Positions 1 through 9,307 of a stretch of DNA of 64,000 nt are shown one piece after another. Within the stretch, counting starts at the first letter, position 1. Each line of letters starts with the position of its first letter. Position numbers and translations under genes: made by a program. Location of the stretch: the NCBI GenBank assembly GCA_017303555.1, contig JAFLCN010000003.1:186001-250000 (forward strand), given 5' to 3'. The notes beneath the pieces were generated by a model. That model ran no database searches. It had not been told where the DNA came from and saw only the letters and a list, made by a program, of their open reading frames with translations. Source of the DNA: Planctomycetota bacterium. GTDB lineage: Bacteria; Planctomycetota; Phycisphaerae; Phycisphaerales; UBA1924.

Positions 1-845
<845 letters not shown>

Positions 846-852
846 GCAGCTG

Positions 853-880
853 TCAGCGATCAGCTTTCAGCAGTCAGCCC
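853..880. repeat. Four 7-nt tandem units with TCAGC core
   Basis: Directly after tuf, the pentamer TCAGC recurs at 853, 860, 867 and 874, an exact 7-nt period. The two spacer bases between cores vary (GA, TT, AG, CC). It is non-coding and lies between tuf and rpmG. No function is evident. It looks like a small degenerate tandem repeat. Confidence 0.5.
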
Positions 881-974
881 GAAAAACAGGCTGATGCGAA
901 CCTAAAGTAACCCCCTGCGGCGGAGGCGAAAACCTCTGCCGCGGCTTGTTCGGAAAAGAAAGGCAGATTGAGTC

Positions 975-1157
975 ATGGCGAAGAAGAAATCGATGGCCCG
1001 CGAGTTCCTTTGGCTGCAGTGCAAGGAGACGGGCGACCTGAACTACCGCACGAGCGTGAACACCAAGGGCGGCATGCCGGAGGGCCTGAAGGAAGGCCTG
1101 ATGAAGTACTCGCCCCGTCTGCGCAAGCACACGCTGCACAAGGTCAAGCGCAAGTAA
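975..1157 (+). CDS. rpmG: Large ribosomal subunit protein bL33
   Basis: Small basic 60-residue protein of the 50S subunit. The N-terminus MAKKK and the C-terminal RLRKHTLHK block match the L33 family. Only one cysteine is present (in LQCKE), where zinc-binding L33 proteins carry two CxxC pairs, so this is the zinc-independent (C-minus) form. The start is ATG at 975. It sits between tuf and tRNA-Trp, the common bacterial arrangement. A longer frame at 968-1231 covers the same bases but reads unlike any ribosomal protein. Confidence 0.93.
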   Translation: MAKKKSMAREFLWLQCKETGDLNYRTSVNTKGGMPEGLKEGLMKYSPRLRKHTLHKVKRK

Positions 1158-1315
1158 GGCTCGAGGGCAAGGCATCGGGCATCAGCGGAACGCGATTGAA
1201 GCTGGATCGAGAGCTCGAGGCCGAGAACTGAAAGCTGGACTTCGTGACGACGAACGCAAACAACCAGAACGGAACATCCGGCGGCGCTGGGCGCAACGGA
1301 GATGTCTCGTCTCAA

Positions 1316-1388
1316 ACGGCGGTAGCTCAACTGGTAGAGCAGCGGATTCCAAATCCGCAGGTTGCGGGTTCAAGTCCCTCCCGCCGTG
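1316..1388 (+). tRNA. trnW: tRNA-Trp (anticodon CCA)
   Basis: A cloverleaf can be drawn by hand. The acceptor ACGGCGG (1316-1322) pairs fully with CCGCCGT (1381-1387), and G1388 is the discriminator, as expected for bacterial tRNA-Trp. The D-stem is GCTC/GAGC. The anticodon stem GCGGA/TCCGC encloses the loop TTCCAAA, giving anticodon CCA. The T-arm holds TTCAAGT and has one C/T mismatch in its stem. CCA is not encoded. It lies 2 nt before secE, a widely conserved placement. Confidence 0.95.
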
Positions 1389-1390
1389 TT

Positions 1391-2092
1391 ATGGAAGCTG
1401 AATCGGGCGCATCGCCATTTTACAAGTCCGGGCAGGGGTTCTGGGTCCGCTGGATGACAGCGGCGCTCGCGGGCCTGCTGGTGGCTGCCGGCGCGGGCTG
1501 GCTCTGGCAGCAGCTCGGCATTGTCAGCCTGCCCACGCCGACGTGGCGCATGACCGTTCGTGATGCGGGCGTCGAATTTCGCCCCGGACAGCAGGTCGAG
1601 TTTGTCACGCGTGGCGGCCAGGAAGGCGAGTTCATCAAGATCGGCACCGGTTCTGCTAAGAGCTGGGAGAGCTTCTCGAAGGGGCAGCACACGCTGGTCG
1701 TCGGCGACATCGTGATGGAAGGCACGCAGGTGACCAGCGAGACGCAGGGCATCCGCGACGCGGCCAAACCCGAGCCGGTGCTGATGCTTGAGGGCAAGGC
1801 GGGCGGGATTCCGATTTTCCAGCGTGTCTATCTCCAGGCGGGCGGCGCGGGGCTCATGCTCATCGCGGGCGCGATCCTGATCTTCTGGCTCGTGGGCCTG
1901 AAGCCCCGCACGGTCGATTTCCTCATCGCCACCGATGCCGAAATGAAGAAGGTCAATTGGTCCACGCGGCGTGAGATCACGATCCAGACCGAAGTCGTCA
2001 TCGTTGCGTTCTTCCTGATCGCCGCGATCATCTTCGCCATCGACGTCTTCTTCCGCACGCTCTTCCAGCTCATGCACGTCATGCGGCTGTGA
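1391..2092 (+). CDS. secE: Preprotein translocase subunit SecE (enlarged form)
   Basis: Essential small subunit of the SecYEG channel in the inner membrane. The C-terminal 60 residues hold the family core: an amphipathic segment with AEMKKVNWSTRREI followed by the membrane helix around VVIVAFFLIAAIIFAIDVFF. At 233 residues it is much longer than usual. An extra N-terminal membrane segment (about residues 16-40), a periplasmic-type domain of about 100 residues and a second membrane segment (about 150-172) precede the core. ATG 1391 is preferred because longer in-frame starts would run through tRNA-Trp. nusG, the normal next gene, is absent; a terminator and convergent pgeF follow. Confidence 0.92.
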   Translation: MEAESGASPFYKSGQGFWVRWMTAALAGLLVAAGAGWLWQQLGIVSLPTPTWRMTVRDAGVEFRPGQQVEFVTRGGQEGEFIKIGTGSAKSWESFSKGQHTLVVGDIVMEGTQVTSETQGIRDAAKPEPVLMLEGKAGGIPIFQRVYLQAGGAGLMLIAGAILIFWLVGLKPRTVDFLIATDAEMKKVNWSTRREITIQTEVVIVAFFLIAAIIFAIDVFFRTLFQLMHVMRL

Positions 2093-2122
2093 GCGGCGCT
2101 GCCGGACCGGCAGGTTTTCCAG

Positions 2123-2146
2123 CAGCCCCGCGAACGGGGCTGTTTT
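2123..2146 (+). terminator. Rho-independent terminator after secE
   Basis: A perfect 8-bp stem CAGCCCCG/CGGGGCTG with a CGAA tetraloop is followed by TTTT. It begins 30 nt after the secE stop and ends on the stop codon of convergent pgeF. It closes the tuf-rpmG-trnW-secE unit. Confidence 0.85.
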
Positions 2147-3048
2147 CATAAACGGGGCGCGATGATCGCCGCCATGCGGCCGGTGTGGCCGTTGTCGCGC
2201 CGATGGCTGAAGAAAAGGTCCGGGTGTCCGACGGTGCAGAGCGGGATCGTTTCGATCTGCACCAGGCCGGCCGCAAGCAGTTGCAGACGCAGCGCCGCCT
2301 GAAGATCCGCGAAGCCTTTCGATTCCGGGTTGTCCGGTTCGACGACGCGGCACGGTGCATGCGTGCCGAAGACACGGTTGAATTCCCGCACCACCTCAGG
2401 CCCGATCTCGAAGCACGCGCCCGAAATGCACGGGCCGATGACCGCGTGGATGTCGCGGGCCCCGAGCGAGCGCATGGCGGTGATTGTTTCCGCTGCGACG
2501 CCCGCGATGACTCCCCGCCAGCCCGCGTGCACGGCGCCCACAACCCGCCCGTCGCCGCTGGCGAGAAGGACCGGCGTGCAGTCGGCGGTTCGAACACAGA
2601 GCACGCGCGCGGGATCGTCGGTCACGATCGCATCGGCCTTGGTGTCTCGAGTTTCGCCGGTCGCGGGATCGGGCGAATCCGGATGGGTCGCGCCGCCCGG
2701 GCGTACGACGTGAGCTTTCGCCCCGTGGACTTGAAAGACCTGCACAATCTCTTTGGAAGCGGGGCGCTCGATGCCGGCCCATTCGAGCAGGATCTCGAGA
2801 TTGCGGCGGATGTTCGAGGGCGGATCGCGACGCTCGCGGGGCAGGTCCGATGGGTTGCCGAAGTTCAGAGAAGCAAAGATGCCGGAGGAAACGCCTCCGC
2901 GGCGTGTCGAAAAGGCGTGGGGCACGCCGAGCGATCGAAGGGCCGCACCGGCCAGATGCGGTTCGCTGCTCGATGGAGGCACGGCGCTGTGTGCGGCCGC
3001 GATGGGGTCGGCGGCCTTGATGTGTGGAGATGAAGGTGTCACGTACAA
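2146..3048 (-). CDS. pgeF: Purine nucleoside phosphorylase / multicopper-like YfiH family (PgeF)
   Basis: Member of the DUF152/YfiH family, described both as a zinc-dependent purine nucleoside phosphorylase and adenosine deaminase and as a guard against misplaced L-Ser in peptidoglycan (PgeF). The three metal-ligand motifs are visible: QVHG, then RTADCTPVLL, then HAGWRG, plus GPCISGACFEIG nearer the C-terminus. The 300-residue frame begins with a TTG. A GTG two codons inside, or a later start near residue 35, would also keep the whole domain, so the start is uncertain. It converges on secE and is divergent from the kinase gene. Confidence 0.9.
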   Translation of the reverse strand: MYVTPSSPHIKAADPIAAAHSAVPPSSSEPHLAGAALRSLGVPHAFSTRRGGVSSGIFASLNFGNPSDLPRERRDPPSNIRRNLEILLEWAGIERPASKEIVQVFQVHGAKAHVVRPGGATHPDSPDPATGETRDTKADAIVTDDPARVLCVRTADCTPVLLASGDGRVVGAVHAGWRGVIAGVAAETITAMRSLGARDIHAVIGPCISGACFEIGPEVVREFNRVFGTHAPCRVVEPDNPESKGFADLQAALRLQLLAAGLVQIETIPLCTVGHPDLFFSHRRDNGHTGRMAAIIAPRL

Positions 3049-3204
3049 GCCTATCGGCCAATGCCTCTGTCGCGGTCAAGGCGGGTCCGGCGTGCGCTCG
3101 GCGCGACAACGCCCGCGTTCATAGGATGCACGTCGGAACGCGAGCGGCAAAGTGGAGCGGTTGGGAGTGGCGGGGGCTGCAAGTGGTGTTGGAGGGGGAG
3201 TTGC

Positions 3205-5631
3205 ATGACCGAACGGCCGACCGATCCTGAAACCAGAACAGCTTCGTTCGGGGCCGGCGAGACGCTTGCCCAGCCTCGGACGGGCGTGATCGAGACGGGT
3301 GAGAAGCCCGGCGACCTGGTCGGGTCGTTCAAGCTGATCAGCGTGCTGGGCGAGGGCGGCTTCGGCATCGTCTGGCTGGCGGAGCGGCGCGAGCCGATCG
3401 TGCAGCGGGTTGCCGTGAAGGTGATCAAGCCGGGCATGGATTCGCGCGAGGTGGTTGCGCGATTCGAGCAGGAACGCCAGGCGCTCGCGGTCATGAACCA
3501 TCCGAGCATCGCCAAGGTGCTGGATGCGGGCGCGACCGCCTCGGGCCGGCCGTACTTCGTGATGGAGTACGTCAAGGGCGATCCGATCACGGCGTACTGC
3601 GACAAGGGCCGGCTGACGCTGAAGCAGAGGCTCGAGCTGTTCCTGCCCGTGCTGGATGCCGTGCAGCACGCGCACACGAAAGGGATCATCCACCGCGATC
3701 TGAAGCCGAGTAATGTGCTGGTCGCGGCGTCTGAAACCGAGGGCGCCCCGGGCTTGCCCAAGGTCATCGACTTCGGAATCGCCAAGGCGGTCAGCCAGAC
3801 GCTCACGGAGAAAACGCTCTTCACGCAGCTCGGTCAGATCGTGGGAACGCCGGAGTACATGTCGCCGGAGCAGGCAAACCTGACGGGCATCGATGTGGAT
3901 ACGCGGACGGATGTGTACTCGCTCGGCGTGCTGCTGTACGAGTTGCTCACCGGCGTGCTGCCGTTCGATCCGCGTGATCTTCGGAGCAAGGGCTACGACG
4001 AGATCCGGCGCATCATCCGCGAGGTCGAGCCTCCGAACCCGAGCACGCGGCTGGGGACGATGGTCACCTCCGGGCGTGAGAACGAAGCGCGGACACTCGC
4101 CGAGAAGCGCGGAATCCGAGTTGCCGAACTCGAACGCGCCCTGCGCTCCGAACTGGAGTGGATCCCGCTCAAGGCCATGCGCAAGGAGCGCGAGCGGCGT
4201 TACGCGACGCCGTCGGAGATGGCGCAGGACATCCGCAATTATCTTGGCGATCAACCCCTGATGGCCGGGCCGGAATCGCGCCGCTATCGGGCGCGAAAGT
4301 TTGTGAGCAAGCACCGTATGGGCGTCGGCGTCGGGGCCTTCATCGCGGCAACGCTTGTTGCCGCGACGTGGGTTAGTGTCCGATTCGGTCTCGCAGAACA
4401 GCGGGCCCGGCGTGAAGCGCAGACCCAGCGCGACATCGCCCAGGAAGTCAATCGCTTTCTCAACGACGATCTCTTGCTCTCGGTCGATCCGGAAGTTGGC
4501 GGCATCGACACCAAGGTCATCGAGCTTGTCACGCCTGCCGCGGATTCGCTTGCGAAGAGATTCGCCGATCGGCCCGCCGTCGAGGCACGATTGGCGTACA
4601 CGCTCGGTGCGGCGTATCTCGCGCTCGGATCGCCCGAAGATGCAACTCCGCTGCTTGAACGGGCATTGAAAGCGAGAGCCGAAGGACTGGACGACGCCTT
4701 TCGCACTGAAGTCGGAGACAAGCTCACCGAGGCGACGTATCGCGTGCAGGCAGGTGCTTCGGCGGAATCGGCGATCGCTCTCGCGCGAGAGCGCTTCGAG
4801 GCCGCACGAAAGGCTTTCGGTCCCGACGACAAGCGGACTATCGATGCTCAGAATCAACTTGGCGGAGCGTTGAAAGCGGCGCGGAAGTTGGACGAGGCAC
4901 GCGTGGTCTACACCGATGTTCTCGCCCGTCGGCGTGCCGCGGCAATTCCATCCGACGTTGACATCCTCATCACTCGTCACAACCTCAACCTAATTCTCCT
5001 CCTCGAAGCGCGAGTGAAACGGGCGGAGGATCGCCAGGCCGCCAAACCCATGTTCGAGGCGGCGCTCAAGGAACGTCAGGAAATCACGAAGGCAACCGAG
5101 GCGGCGCTCGGCTCGACTCACCCGCAGACGCTCGCGACGCTTGCAGAGGAATGCGGGCTACTTGCGGAGAGCGGCCAACCCGAAGCGGCGATCGCGCTTT
5201 ATCCGATGTTGATCGAGCGGCAGCGGGAGGTGCTCGGATTCTCACACTGGCGAACAATCGAAACCACCGCCCGGTATGGCTCAGCGCTCAAGCGAGCGGG
5301 ACGCTTGTCCGACTCGATCGATGAGTTGCTGCTCGGGCTTGAAGGAACGCGGAGCGTGCGCGGGCCGCTCTTTGGTGACACGTTCGGGATCACCGATGTG
5401 TTGGTGACGTGCCTCGAAGAAACCAAGCGATTCGACAAGGCTGAACAGCTTCTTCTGCGTTCGCACGACGATGCCGCGAGCGCCAAGGACATCGAGAGCG
5501 AAAAGGTCCGGGCGGAGAAGCTTGCCGAGTTTTACGAACGACGCGGGAACGCCCCTGCCGCGGCAGAGTGGAAAAAGATCGCCGAAGTTGGACGCAGTGG
5601 AGCATCGGCCTCCGCCCCGGAAGCCAAGTGA
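3205..5631 (+). CDS. Transmembrane Ser/Thr protein kinase with TPR-like C-terminal region
   Basis: Eukaryotic-type (Hanks) kinase of the planctomycete Pkn kind, 808 residues from ATG 3205. That start follows a clear GGAGGGGGAG ribosome site; the frame opens 48 codons earlier without support. Kinase domain about 43-350: glycine loop GEGGFG (49-54), Lys72, HRDLKPSN with Asp165, DFG 189-191, and GTPEYMSPEQA at 214-224. A membrane helix at about 372-393 is followed by roughly 400 helical residues with TPR-like periodicity (Ala/Leu-rich, 'ARLAYTLGAAYLALG' type), probably outside the cytoplasm or for protein contacts. The substrate is unknown. No adjacent phosphatase is present; an RsbU-like one lies at 40.7 kb. 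Confidence 0.92.
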   Translation: MTERPTDPETRTASFGAGETLAQPRTGVIETGEKPGDLVGSFKLISVLGEGGFGIVWLAERREPIVQRVAVKVIKPGMDSREVVARFEQERQALAVMNHPSIAKVLDAGATASGRPYFVMEYVKGDPITAYCDKGRLTLKQRLELFLPVLDAVQHAHTKGIIHRDLKPSNVLVAASETEGAPGLPKVIDFGIAKAVSQTLTEKTLFTQLGQIVGTPEYMSPEQANLTGIDVDTRTDVYSLGVLLYELLTGVLPFDPRDLRSKGYDEIRRIIREVEPPNPSTRLGTMVTSGRENEARTLAEKRGIRVAELERALRSELEWIPLKAMRKERERRYATPSEMAQDIRNYLGDQPLMAGPESRRYRARKFVSKHRMGVGVGAFIAATLVAATWVSVRFGLAEQRARREAQTQRDIAQEVNRFLNDDLLLSVDPEVGGIDTKVIELVTPAADSLAKRFADRPAVEARLAYTLGAAYLALGSPEDATPLLERALKARAEGLDDAFRTEVGDKLTEATYRVQAGASAESAIALARERFEAARKAFGPDDKRTIDAQNQLGGALKAARKLDEARVVYTDVLARRRAAAIPSDVDILITRHNLNLILLLEARVKRAEDRQAAKPMFEAALKERQEITKATEAALGSTHPQTLATLAEECGLLAESGQPEAAIALYPMLIERQREVLGFSHWRTIETTARYGSALKRAGRLSDSIDELLLGLEGTRSVRGPLFGDTFGITDVLVTCLEETKRFDKAEQLLLRSHDDAASAKDIESEKVRAEKLAEFYERRGNAPAAAEWKKIAEVGRSGASASAPEAK

Positions 5632-5686
5632 CCGCAGCGTGCCGTGAAGACTGCATGCTCGTGCCAAGGAAACTGGCCGCGACCGT

Positions 5687-6502
5687 TCAGGGACAGACCA
5701 ATGCGTTGTACGCGGGAACAAAGAGCACGAAGTCGGCGTCGTCCACCACGCCATCGTTGTTGAAATCCGCCGGGCACCCTGCGGGCATCTCGGGCTGAGC
5801 GCAGCCGAGAATGTTGTACGCGTTCACGAACAGGGTGAAGTCGGCATCATCCACGACCCCGTCGTTGTTCAGGTCGCCGGTGCAAGGCTTCTTGAGCGTG
5901 AGCTTCCAGTCGACCACTGTGTTTGCGCAGCCGGTCGCGGTGAACTGGTTGTACCACTCCGAAACAACGCTGAAGCTGAAGACGTTTGCGCGGCCGGCCG
6001 CGGAGCCGAACTTCACGCGATACGTCCCGGGCGTCAGCTTCCCGGTGGTCGAACTCGTCGTGGTGATCGAGCCGGTGATCGCCTGAAACGTCACGGGCGT
6101 GAACGGGGTGGTCGTGCCGTTCACAACGGTGCGGCTGAGATTCGCAACCGAGTAGTTTGCCTTTTCGGCCAGTGAGAGCACGACTTCCTGCTGCGTGTGC
6201 GCCGCGGTGTAGCCGAAGTCTGAGATGTGAGTCGCCGTTCCACTGATTCCCACCAGCGTGTTGGTGTCGGTGTTGGTGATCTCGATGCTCGCTGCCGCCG
6301 TCCCCCCGAAGCCGCCTCCGGTGGACCCGCCGCCGGATCGCTTCTGTGTGGTCGAGACCGGGCTTTGCTGGGCGAGCGGTTCGGGGAAGCCCGCGCCGGC
6401 GACGGCACCGGATGTGAAACTTGCTGTGACCGGCGAGGCGACAGCAACGCCCGCGGCAATCGACGACGCGGCAAAAGCGAATGCGAAGGTGCAAATCTTC
6501 AT
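5687..6502 (-). CDS. Secreted protein with C-terminal GC-type dockerin pair
   Basis: 271 residues. A signal peptide (MKICTFAFAFAASSIAAGVAVA, cleavage after about residue 22) precedes a Ser/Thr/Gly-rich beta-type domain of unknown role. From about residue 205 two EF-hand-like repeats follow, each with the core N-D-G-V-V-D-D-A-D-F, separated by a CAQPEMPAGCP linker. The chain ends in Cys-Pro. This C-terminal arrangement is the planctomycete 'GC-type dockerin' seen again at 42.6 and 57.6 kb in this window. Function of the N-terminal domain is not recognised. It is convergent with the kinase gene. Confidence 0.85.
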   Translation of the reverse strand: MKICTFAFAFAASSIAAGVAVASPVTASFTSGAVAGAGFPEPLAQQSPVSTTQKRSGGGSTGGGFGGTAAASIEITNTDTNTLVGISGTATHISDFGYTAAHTQQEVVLSLAEKANYSVANLSRTVVNGTTTPFTPVTFQAITGSITTTSSTTGKLTPGTYRVKFGSAAGRANVFSFSVVSEWYNQFTATGCANTVVDWKLTLKKPCTGDLNNDGVVDDADFTLFVNAYNILGCAQPEMPAGCPADFNNDGVVDDADFVLFVPAYNALVCP

Positions 6503-6612
6503 GTGTGATCCCCTCTCCAGAATCGAACGCGCGGGCTGCTCGCAGCAGTTTGCGCCCGACCAGATTGTTGGCCGGATACAGCCGCCGCGAAGTGTCTTTG
6601 TGCGGATGCTTC

Positions 6613-7953
6613 TCAGCGGGCTTTGTTGGCCGTTTGTTGGGTCAATCGCTTGAATAGGCCCGGGGCAATGTTGTAGATGACTTCCTTGCCTCGTTTGGAA
6701 GAGAGCATGAGCCGGAGTTTTACGAGATAGTTGAGGTCGGCGCGTGCGGGCGGCGCGGTGACTCCGTGTGAATTCATGTGGCCTTTGACGGTGTAGTTTG
6801 TCTGCGGGTGGCGGAGCGCGTGTTCGAGCAGCAAGCGCTGCCGAAGGTTCAGGGACTTGGCGATTCTGAGCAGTGCGCGGCTGCGTTCGATCGCTCGCTG
6901 CTCTTTCTGCGTGGTTGCGGCGAAGCGGTCGAGCGCCTGCTCGATCACGTTCAGGTGGTAGAGGACAAAGTACGTGAGATCGCCGTCATCGAGTTCGGTA
7001 TCGATGTACGCCTGCGGGTACCGTGCGACACCGTTGCGGATGATCTCGGAGATGGCGAGAAACTCGAAGACGTCGTAGCCGCTGCGGAGCGCGTGCCAAT
7101 AGAACACGGCGCGGGCGGCGCGGCCGTTGCCGTCTACGAACGGATGCTCATAGCCGATCATGAAGTGCAAGGCCGCGGCTTTGACGATCGGGTGCAGGAA
7201 AGCATCGCCGACATGATCGCGGTTTGCAAAGTCGCAGAGGCGCTGCAATCGCGCCGGCAATTGATCGGCGGGAGGCGGAACGTAGATTTCGCCCCCGTCG
7301 CGTGCGTCCACCACGCGAACATTCTCGGAGGCGGATCGCAACCGTCCGGCTTCTTCCGTGTGCTTGAGAGTGCCGGAGGTGAGAGTCTGATGCCAGTCCA
7401 GCAACAAGTCGATGCTCAGTGGCTTCTGGAGCGATGCTTTCACGTTGCGCATCGCCGCATAGTTGTTTGCGACCATCATCTCGCCGCTGGTCTTTGGGGC
7501 ACGCTCGGTGCGCAGCAGGTCGATCGCGTTCCGCAAGGTTGTCGCGGCGCCTTCCATGATCGAAGACTCTGCTGACTCGTCCATCAGCATGCGGATGCGC
7601 AGGCGATCGCGGAGCGACGCATTCTCGGCAGAGTCGAGGCCGGTCGCGCCGGGTGAGATGCCGATCGCCCGGTCGATCCGGTGAAGCGGCGCGAGCAGGT
7701 GGGGGCCGAGTGAGATCCCGAACGGGTGGCCGTCGCTTTGGGTGAGATCGAGCTTCTGCCAGTGTGCGAGCCGGGCTTGCTTGATGAACGCCCACGCTTC
7801 CTGGGGCTTGATTTTCAGATCGTCGGCGATGTGGCGGAGCTTTCGCCAGGGTCGGTACTCAGCCAGAAGCTTGCGTGCCGCGTCCGGCGCGGGCGATGCC
7901 GCCCGTGGGGCGGGAAGATCGGCGAAGCGGATTGGGGGGCGGTCGCGGTCCAT
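6613..7953 (-). CDS. Fic family protein (AMPylase-like) with winged-helix C-terminus
   Basis: Fic enzymes transfer a nucleotide or phosphate moiety to target proteins. From ATG 7953 the protein has 446 residues. The Fic core holds HPFVDGNGR at 270-278 (catalytic His270, anion hole DGNGR). Upstream, SSIMEG at about 130-135 fits the inhibitory (S/T)xxxE(G/N) helix of class II Fic proteins, so activity is probably self-restrained. The last 70 or so residues look like a winged helix, as in many DNA-binding Fic proteins. A longer start at 8079 would place an unusual Lys/Phe-rich stretch in front and would overlap two dyads that look regulatory, so it was not used. No toxin/antitoxin partner is next to it. 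Confidence 0.9.
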   Translation of the reverse strand: MDRDRPPIRFADLPAPRAASPAPDAARKLLAEYRPWRKLRHIADDLKIKPQEAWAFIKQARLAHWQKLDLTQSDGHPFGISLGPHLLAPLHRIDRAIGISPGATGLDSAENASLRDRLRIRMLMDESAESSIMEGAATTLRNAIDLLRTERAPKTSGEMMVANNYAAMRNVKASLQKPLSIDLLLDWHQTLTSGTLKHTEEAGRLRSASENVRVVDARDGGEIYVPPPADQLPARLQRLCDFANRDHVGDAFLHPIVKAAALHFMIGYEHPFVDGNGRAARAVFYWHALRSGYDVFEFLAISEIIRNGVARYPQAYIDTELDDGDLTYFVLYHLNVIEQALDRFAATTQKEQRAIERSRALLRIAKSLNLRQRLLLEHALRHPQTNYTVKGHMNSHGVTAPPARADLNYLVKLRLMLSSKRGKEVIYNIAPGLFKRLTQQTANKAR

Positions 7954-7959
7954 AAGACA

Positions 7960-7984
7960 AAGAAAGAAGCTACGATTCTTTCTT
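7960..7984. promoter_or_regulatory. Inverted repeat just upstream of the fic start
   Basis: AAGAAAG (7960-7966) and CTTTCTT (7978-7984) form a 7-bp dyad with an 11-nt spacer. It begins 7 nt upstream of the fic ATG (minus strand), in an A/T-rich island within GC-rich sequence. Its position and its similarity to the next dyad suggest an operator, possibly bound by the Fic protein's own winged helix (inference). Confidence 0.5.
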
Positions 7985-8007
7985 ATCGATTCTAGGCAAA
8001 AAGAAAA

Positions 8008-8038
8008 CAAAAGAAACAAGTGCGATTTGTTTCTTTTG
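8008..8038. promoter_or_regulatory. Perfect 12-bp inverted repeat upstream of fic
   Basis: CAAAAGAAACAA (8008-8019) and TTGTTTCTTTTG (8027-8038) are exact reverse complements around a 7-nt spacer. The arms share the AAGAAA core with the dyad at 7960-7984. The site lies 55-85 nt upstream of the fic start, in the promoter region. A repressor operator is the simplest reading. Confidence 0.6.
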
Positions 8039-8122
8039 CGTCCGCGGCCGAATTCCGGCCGGGTTCTGCGGATTTCCATTCATTGGGAGCGCCGCCCGCA
8101 CGCGATCCGCGAGATCACGACG

Positions 8123-9220
8123 TCAGCCATTCACGCTCATCACAACCTTGATCCCCTCGCCAGAAATCATGGTCTTGAACGCCTTCTCGAATTCTTCGAG
8201 CGGAAACTCATGCGTGATGATTTCATCAAGCTCGAGCTTGCCGCTCAAGAGCAGCTCTTCCATCTGATACCACGTCTCGAACATGCGCCGGCCATTGATC
8301 CCCAGCACCGTCGCGCCCTTGAACACAACGTGCTGCGTGATGTTGAACAGTGGCGGCTTCGCGGGAATGCCAAGCAATGCCGCCGTGCCGCCGTTGCGAA
8401 GCGCGCTAAAGCCCTGGTCGTACGCCGCCGTCGAGCCCGACATCTCCAGCAGCACATCCACGCCCTCGTTGCGGCAGGATTTCTTCACATCACTGATCCA
8501 CGACGAGTTCCGCGGATCAAACACTTCCGTCGCGCCCAGCTTCTTCGCCAGTTCGCGCCGGGCCGGATTCATATCCGTCGCGAAGATGCGACCGGCACCC
8601 GCCGCCTTCGCCACCGTCACCGCCATCAATCCGATGATGCCCGTGCCGGTAATCAGCACGCTCTTCGCCGAAACGCCGGCTGCCATCACCGTGTGCACGG
8701 CATTGCCGAGCGGATCGAGCACCGCCGCGACCTTGTCCGGGATCTTCGGATGCACCGGCCACACGTTTTCTTCCGGCACGATGACGTAATCCGCAAACAC
8801 ACCGTCCCGATCGATCCCCAGAATCCGCGTGTCGCTCGCGATGTGCGCATTCCCCGTGCGGCTGTTGTAATCCACGCCCGCCGTGATGTGCCCTTCGGCG
8901 CTCACGCGCAGACCCGGCTTGTACCGTGTCACCGCATTACCCACCGCTTCAATCACGCCGACAAACTCATGCCCGGTCACGATGCCGACGGGGATGCGAC
9001 CCGCCGCCCAGTCATCCCATTCCCAGATGTGACGGTCAGTGCCGCAGATGCCGACCTTGGAGACCTTGATCAATACGTCGCGAGGGCCGGGTACTGGTTT
9101 CTCACGGGCGGGGTCAAACTTGAGGCCTTCGCCCGCGTGGTGCTTGTAGAGGGCTCGCATGGTTTTCTTGGAAGGGTCCGATGTGCGGGTGTTGGTGGGC
9201 GTGAGCGTGGCAGTGGCCAT
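8123..9220 (-). CDS. tdh: L-threonine 3-dehydrogenase-like zinc alcohol dehydrogenase
   Basis: Medium-chain dehydrogenase predicted to oxidise L-threonine to 2-amino-3-oxobutyrate with NAD+. From ATG 9220 it has 365 residues. The first 20 look like an extension; ATG 9160 would give the usual TDH start. Catalytic zinc ligands are present: Cys59 in VGICGTDRH and His84-Glu85 in TGHEFVG. The Rossmann glycine motif is GTGIIG (192-197). The structural-zinc loop aligns well with TDH (EGHIT ... NAHIASDT), but all four cysteines are replaced (Ala114, Asp117, Ser120, Ala128). No kbl gene is adjacent. The family call is firm; the exact substrate is less so. Confidence 0.85.
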   Translation of the reverse strand: MATATLTPTNTRTSDPSKKTMRALYKHHAGEGLKFDPAREKPVPGPRDVLIKVSKVGICGTDRHIWEWDDWAAGRIPVGIVTGHEFVGVIEAVGNAVTRYKPGLRVSAEGHITAGVDYNSRTGNAHIASDTRILGIDRDGVFADYVIVPEENVWPVHPKIPDKVAAVLDPLGNAVHTVMAAGVSAKSVLITGTGIIGLMAVTVAKAAGAGRIFATDMNPARRELAKKLGATEVFDPRNSSWISDVKKSCRNEGVDVLLEMSGSTAAYDQGFSALRNGGTAALLGIPAKPPLFNITQHVVFKGATVLGINGRRMFETWYQMEELLLSGKLELDEIITHEFPLEEFEKAFKTMISGEGIKVVMSVNG

Positions 9221-9307
9221 AAGAATGCTCCGGTTCGAGCCGCGGCAATGCGGTGTCCACGCAAGTGTAGAAGCCGCCGGGCACCACAAAAACCCGGCAC
9301 TTTCCTA

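Noticed and set aside
3076..4980. 634-codon minus-strand frame
   Set aside because: Antisense of the protein kinase, whose catalytic motifs are intact.
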